NCBI RefSeq assembly: GCF_014836665.1
Contig: NZ_JACSQJ010000006.1
Coordinates: forward strand, 156,285 to 220,284
Reading direction: 5' to 3'
Source of the DNA: Luteimonas colneyensis
GTDB lineage: Bacteria; Pseudomonadota; Gammaproteobacteria; Xanthomonadales; Xanthomonadaceae
Length of the DNA stretch: 64,000 nt
In this document: one piece after another, positions 61,994 to 64,000 of the stretch
Numbering within the stretch: the first letter of the stretch is position 1
Layout: each line of letters starts with the position of its first letter
Notes under the pieces: model-generated
What the model was told of the DNA's origin: nothing
The model's database searches: none
Seen by the model: the letters and a program-made list of their open reading frames with translations, nothing else
Program-made: the position numbers and the translations under genes

Positions 61994-62712
61994 GCGCTGG
62001 CGTCCGGGGGCAGCGGCCGCCACGTGCGGCCGTCGAACTGTTCGAGGGGCTGGTATCTGCGCTTGTAGTCCATCTTCCGGTGTCCAGGGATCCAGTAGCC
62101 GAGGTAGAGGTGGCGGCGGCCGTCGCGGCGCGCCCAGTCGATCTGGTGGAGGATCGCGAGCGTGCCCAGCCCGCGTGCGGACTGCTCGGGGTCGTAGAAG
62201 GTGTAGACCGCCGACAGCGCATCGTCCACCAGGTCCGTGACCGCCACCGCCAGCAGCTGTCCGCCGGCGCGCAGTTCGAGGAAGCGCCCCTGCGACCAGC
62301 TGCCGACCAGGAACTGGGCGAACTCGGCCTTGCCGTGGTCGTCCATGCCGCCGCCGGGATGCCGGCCGGTGAGATAGCGGCGGTAGAGTTCGAAGCGCTC
62401 GCTGCTCTCGCCGGCGGGCAGGATCCGCGCCTGCACGTCCGCGTTGCGGGCCAGGCAGCGGCGCTGGCTGCGGTCGGGCACGAAGGCCTGCACCGGGATC
62501 CGCACCGGGACGCAGGCGCGGCAACCGTGGCAATGCGGGCGGTAGACGAGGTCGCCGGAGCGGCGGAAGCCCCAGGACAGCGCGCGGGCGTAGGCCTCGG
62601 CCAGGCGCGGATCGCCGGGGTCGAGCACGAGGTCGCGCGCGGCACGTTCGGGCCAGTAGCCACACGGGTGTTCCGCGGTGTGGAACAGGCGCAGCGGCGC
62701 CGGCTCAGCCAT
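61990..62712 (-). CDS. bpt: Aspartate/glutamate leucyltransferase (aminoacyl-tRNA-protein transferase)
   Basis: N-end-rule enzyme that adds leucine to proteins starting with Asp or Glu, marking them for ClpAP. 240 residues: [20 protein letters not shown], the Cys cluster in [55 protein letters not shown] and [22 protein letters not shown]. The length and motifs match Bpt (ATE1-like). The ATG at 62712 starts [19 protein letters not shown]. First gene of a pair with the EEP lipoprotein. Confidence 0.95.
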   Translation of the reverse strand: MAEPAPLRLFHTAEHPCGYWPERAARDLVLDPGDPRLAEAYARALSWGFRRSGDLVYRPHCHGCRACVPVRIPVQAFVPDRSQRRCLARNADVQARILPAGESSERFELYRRYLTGRHPGGGMDDHGKAEFAQFLVGSWSQGRFLELRAGGQLLAVAVTDLVDDALSAVYTFYDPEQSARGLGTLAILHQIDWARRDGRRHLYLGYWIPGHRKMDYKRRYQPLEQFDGRTWRPLPPDASA

Positions 62713-62893
62713 GGCCCTGTCCGTGCGCGGGTGCGGAAGCGACGCGATGCATGCCGTCAGGATACTGCGACCGGTCGCAGCCGCTGCGAACCGGCTGGCG
62801 GCTGAACGCCGCCGCCGCCGGGTCAACCGCGCCGCGGTGCCGTGCGTTGACCGGGGCACTGCAGCAATGCCGCTGCCGCCAAAGGAGTCACGC

Positions 62894-63577
62894 ATGAAGC
62901 GTCATGCCCTGTTCTTCGCCACCGCACTGGCCGTGGCGTCCGTCGGTACCGCCGGCCTTGCGGTCGCACAGTCGACCTCCGTCGTGCCGGCCAAGGCCGC
63001 CACCGACGCCACCGGCGTGGACGCACAGCGCCCGATGCGCGATCGCAGCCACCGCTCCGGCCACCATGGCGGCCGCGGGCACGCCATGCGCGGCGGCATC
63101 GAAAGCATGGATGCCGACGGCGACGGTCGCGTCAGCCGCGCTGAGTTCGACGCCGCGCAGGTCGCGCGCCAGGAAGCCCGCGAGGCCCGTGCCACCCGCA
63201 TGGCCGAGCGGCGTGCGGCGCGCGGCGAAGCCGCGGGTGAAGGTCCGCGCCGCGTCCGTGAAGGCCGTGCGGACGGTCCGCGCGCGGGCCGGCACGCCGC
63301 GTTCGACTTCGATGCGATCGACGCCAACCGCGACGGCTACGTCGTCCGGACCGAGGTGGCCGCGCACCGCGAGCGCATGCGCGAGCAGATGCGAGTCGAA
63401 GGCGCGAAGCGCTTCGACGAGGCCTTCGTCGCCGCCGACCTCAACCGCGACGGCAAGCTGAGCCGCGTCGAGGTCGACGAGAAGATGCCGCGCCTGTCGA
63501 AGCGCTTCGCGTGGATGGACGACAACCGCGACGGCTTCCTGGGCCGCGCCGAACTGGACGCCGGCAAGCGCCGCTGA
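62894..63577 (+). CDS. Secreted EF-hand calcium-binding protein
   Basis: 227 residues: signal peptide (1-25, cleavage after VAQ-type site), a His/Arg/Gly-rich stretch (50-70), then four EF-hand loops: [36 protein letters not shown] and [12 protein letters not shown], separated by Arg/Ala-rich helices. Each has the Asp-x-Asp/Asn-x-Asp/Asn-Gly-x-x-x-x-x-Glu pattern, so calcium binding is likely. Periplasmic or secreted; partner unknown. AAAGGAG is seven bases before the ATG, and a strong terminator follows. Confidence 0.92.
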   Translation: MKRHALFFATALAVASVGTAGLAVAQSTSVVPAKAATDATGVDAQRPMRDRSHRSGHHGGRGHAMRGGIESMDADGDGRVSRAEFDAAQVARQEAREARATRMAERRAARGEAAGEGPRRVREGRADGPRAGRHAAFDFDAIDANRDGYVVRTEVAAHRERMREQMRVEGAKRFDEAFVAADLNRDGKLSRVEVDEKMPRLSKRFAWMDDNRDGFLGRAELDAGKRR

Positions 63578-63624
63578 CCGCGGCGGGCACGTCGATGGGG
63601 TGGCGCCGGGATGACCGGTGCCGG

Positions 63625-63657
63625 GCCCGCGCCGCACGTCGGCGCGGGCTTTTTTTC
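63625..63657 (+). terminator. Rho-independent terminator after the EF-hand gene
   Basis: GCCCGCGCC (63625-63633), loop GCACGTC, GGCGCGGGC (63641-63649), then seven Ts (63650-63656). Lies 48 bases past the stop. The clearest terminator in the window. Confidence 0.93.
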
Positions 63658-63666
63658 GATTCTTCT

Positions 63667-63969
63667 CGGCCATCCATGGCCGGCTGTCCGCACACCCCCC
63701 GTGCGCGCGACGGGCTGTGGCGAGGTCCGGCCTCGGAAAGATCGAGGGCAACAGCAACAGCAACGCACCAGCACCAGCACCAGCACCAGCAAACCGCACC
63801 CGCAGCGCCAGGGCGACAGCGATCACGGCGGCAGCCGCGACAGGGAGTGGCGAGACCGAGTCGGGAAGGAATCGCGCAGTCAGGGTTCAATGTCTTTCCA
63901 GACCGCGGGAAAGGTGGTGCCCGGCGCGGGCGCAGGGGGGATGCCCAGAGCCGGCCATGGATGGCCGGC
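63667..63969. repeat. Two GGCCATCCATGGCCGG-type palindromes bracketing the end region
   Basis: CGGCCATCCATGGCCGGC (63667-63684) and GCCGGCCATGGATGGCCGGC (63950-63969) share a 16-base core in opposite orientation, 266 bases apart. They flank AT-poor non-coding DNA with the hexanucleotide tract. They may be ends of a small inverted-repeat element or scattered copies of one palindrome family. Confidence 0.55.
63749..63792. repeat. Hexanucleotide tandem repeat tract
   Basis: AACAGC units (about two and a half) run into ACCAGC units (about four). Lies in non-coding sequence. Such tracts change length by replication slippage. Confidence 0.7.
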
Positions 63970-64000
63970 GGCCGGAAGTGGGAGCAGGACAGCGCAGATT

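Larger units (their letters stand above)
63578..64000. other. 423-base end region without a supported gene
   Basis: After the EF-hand stop there is a terminator (63625-63657), a short-period repeat tract (63749-63792), and two copies of a GGCCATCCATGGCC-type palindrome (63667-63684, 63950-63969). The open frames crossing it code for runs of Leu-Val or Cys-Trp and are shadows of the repeat. A gene cut by the right edge cannot be excluded, but nothing supports one. Confidence 0.6.

Noticed and set aside
63749..63792. Short-period repeat considered as a CRISPR array
   Set aside because: The units are six bases with no spacers, and no cas genes are present.

Overview
The window is a chromosomal segment from a very GC-rich gammaproteobacterium, most likely a member of the Xanthomonadaceae/Lysobacteraceae (Lysobacter, Luteimonas or Xanthomonas type). 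This rests on gene order and gene content: a SAM-I riboswitch before metX-metB-hom, HPr kinase in an rpoN-hpf-ptsN-hprK-rapZ-manX-ptsH-ptsI run, a large TonB-dependent receptor with a Xanthomonad-type N-terminus, and GTAGGAGC-type inverted repeats. It is dense housekeeping sequence with little sign of mobile DNA: I see no insertion sequence, prophage, CRISPR array, rRNA or tRNA.

Layout. 1-3784: a TonB-dependent receptor cut by the left edge, and a secreted beta-rich protein. 3881-9741: Hsp33, the transglycosylase MtgA, a polyprenyl-linked-type glycosyltransferase, a CBS protein, an AsmA-like protein and a hemolysin III/PAQR membrane protein. 9818-13678: release factor 3, a 214-bp inverted-repeat element, an M23 peptidase and a phytase-like lipoprotein. 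13746-17419: palindrome, promoter, SAM-I riboswitch and the methionine operon metX-metB-hom. 17406-24641: serine deaminase, a glutaredoxin-like protein, a YceI lipoprotein, a 1185-residue hybrid sensor kinase and hemE. 24680-31409: WGR protein, aroB-aroK, dodecin, a small-molecule kinase, pdxH, a BtuF-like protein, DoxX, proC and the YggS family PLP protein.

31546-39083: pilT-pilU (twitching motility), Mn-type superoxide dismutase, a SlyD-like isomerase, a DUF4153 membrane protein and yqgE-ruvX-pyrB. 39275-50796: a long leftward run from kdsD to mgtE that joins Kdo synthesis (kdsD, kdsC), LPS export (lptC, lptA, lptB), sigma-54, ribosome hibernation, and a regulatory phosphotransferase chain with no sugar permease in view. 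50894-57591: ibaG-murA, two tandem DUF3108 proteins downstream of purM-purN, a DUF2066 protein and hda. 57619-63577: rnk, an M15 carboxypeptidase, an SPFH protein paired with an Arc-like repressor, a lipoprotein nuclease/phosphatase-fold protein, the aminoacyl-tRNA protein transferase Bpt and an EF-hand protein. 63578-64000 holds a terminator and simple repeats, with no gene that I can support.

The most interesting signals are regulatory. (1) The SPFH-Arc operon has a near-consensus promoter with two TGATATC copies 11 bp apart lying in its spacer and -10, as expected for autorepression by the ribbon-helix-helix protein. (2) The methionine operon carries a 30-bp near-perfect palindrome that overlaps its -35, in addition to the riboswitch. 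(3) Several genes, and a three-codon ORF in the mgtE leader, have an ATG six bases after a -10-like hexamer, suggesting leaderless transcripts. (4) A 22-bp inverted repeat spans both stop codons of the convergent murA/DUF3108 pair. All function calls come from reading the translations; no database search was run.
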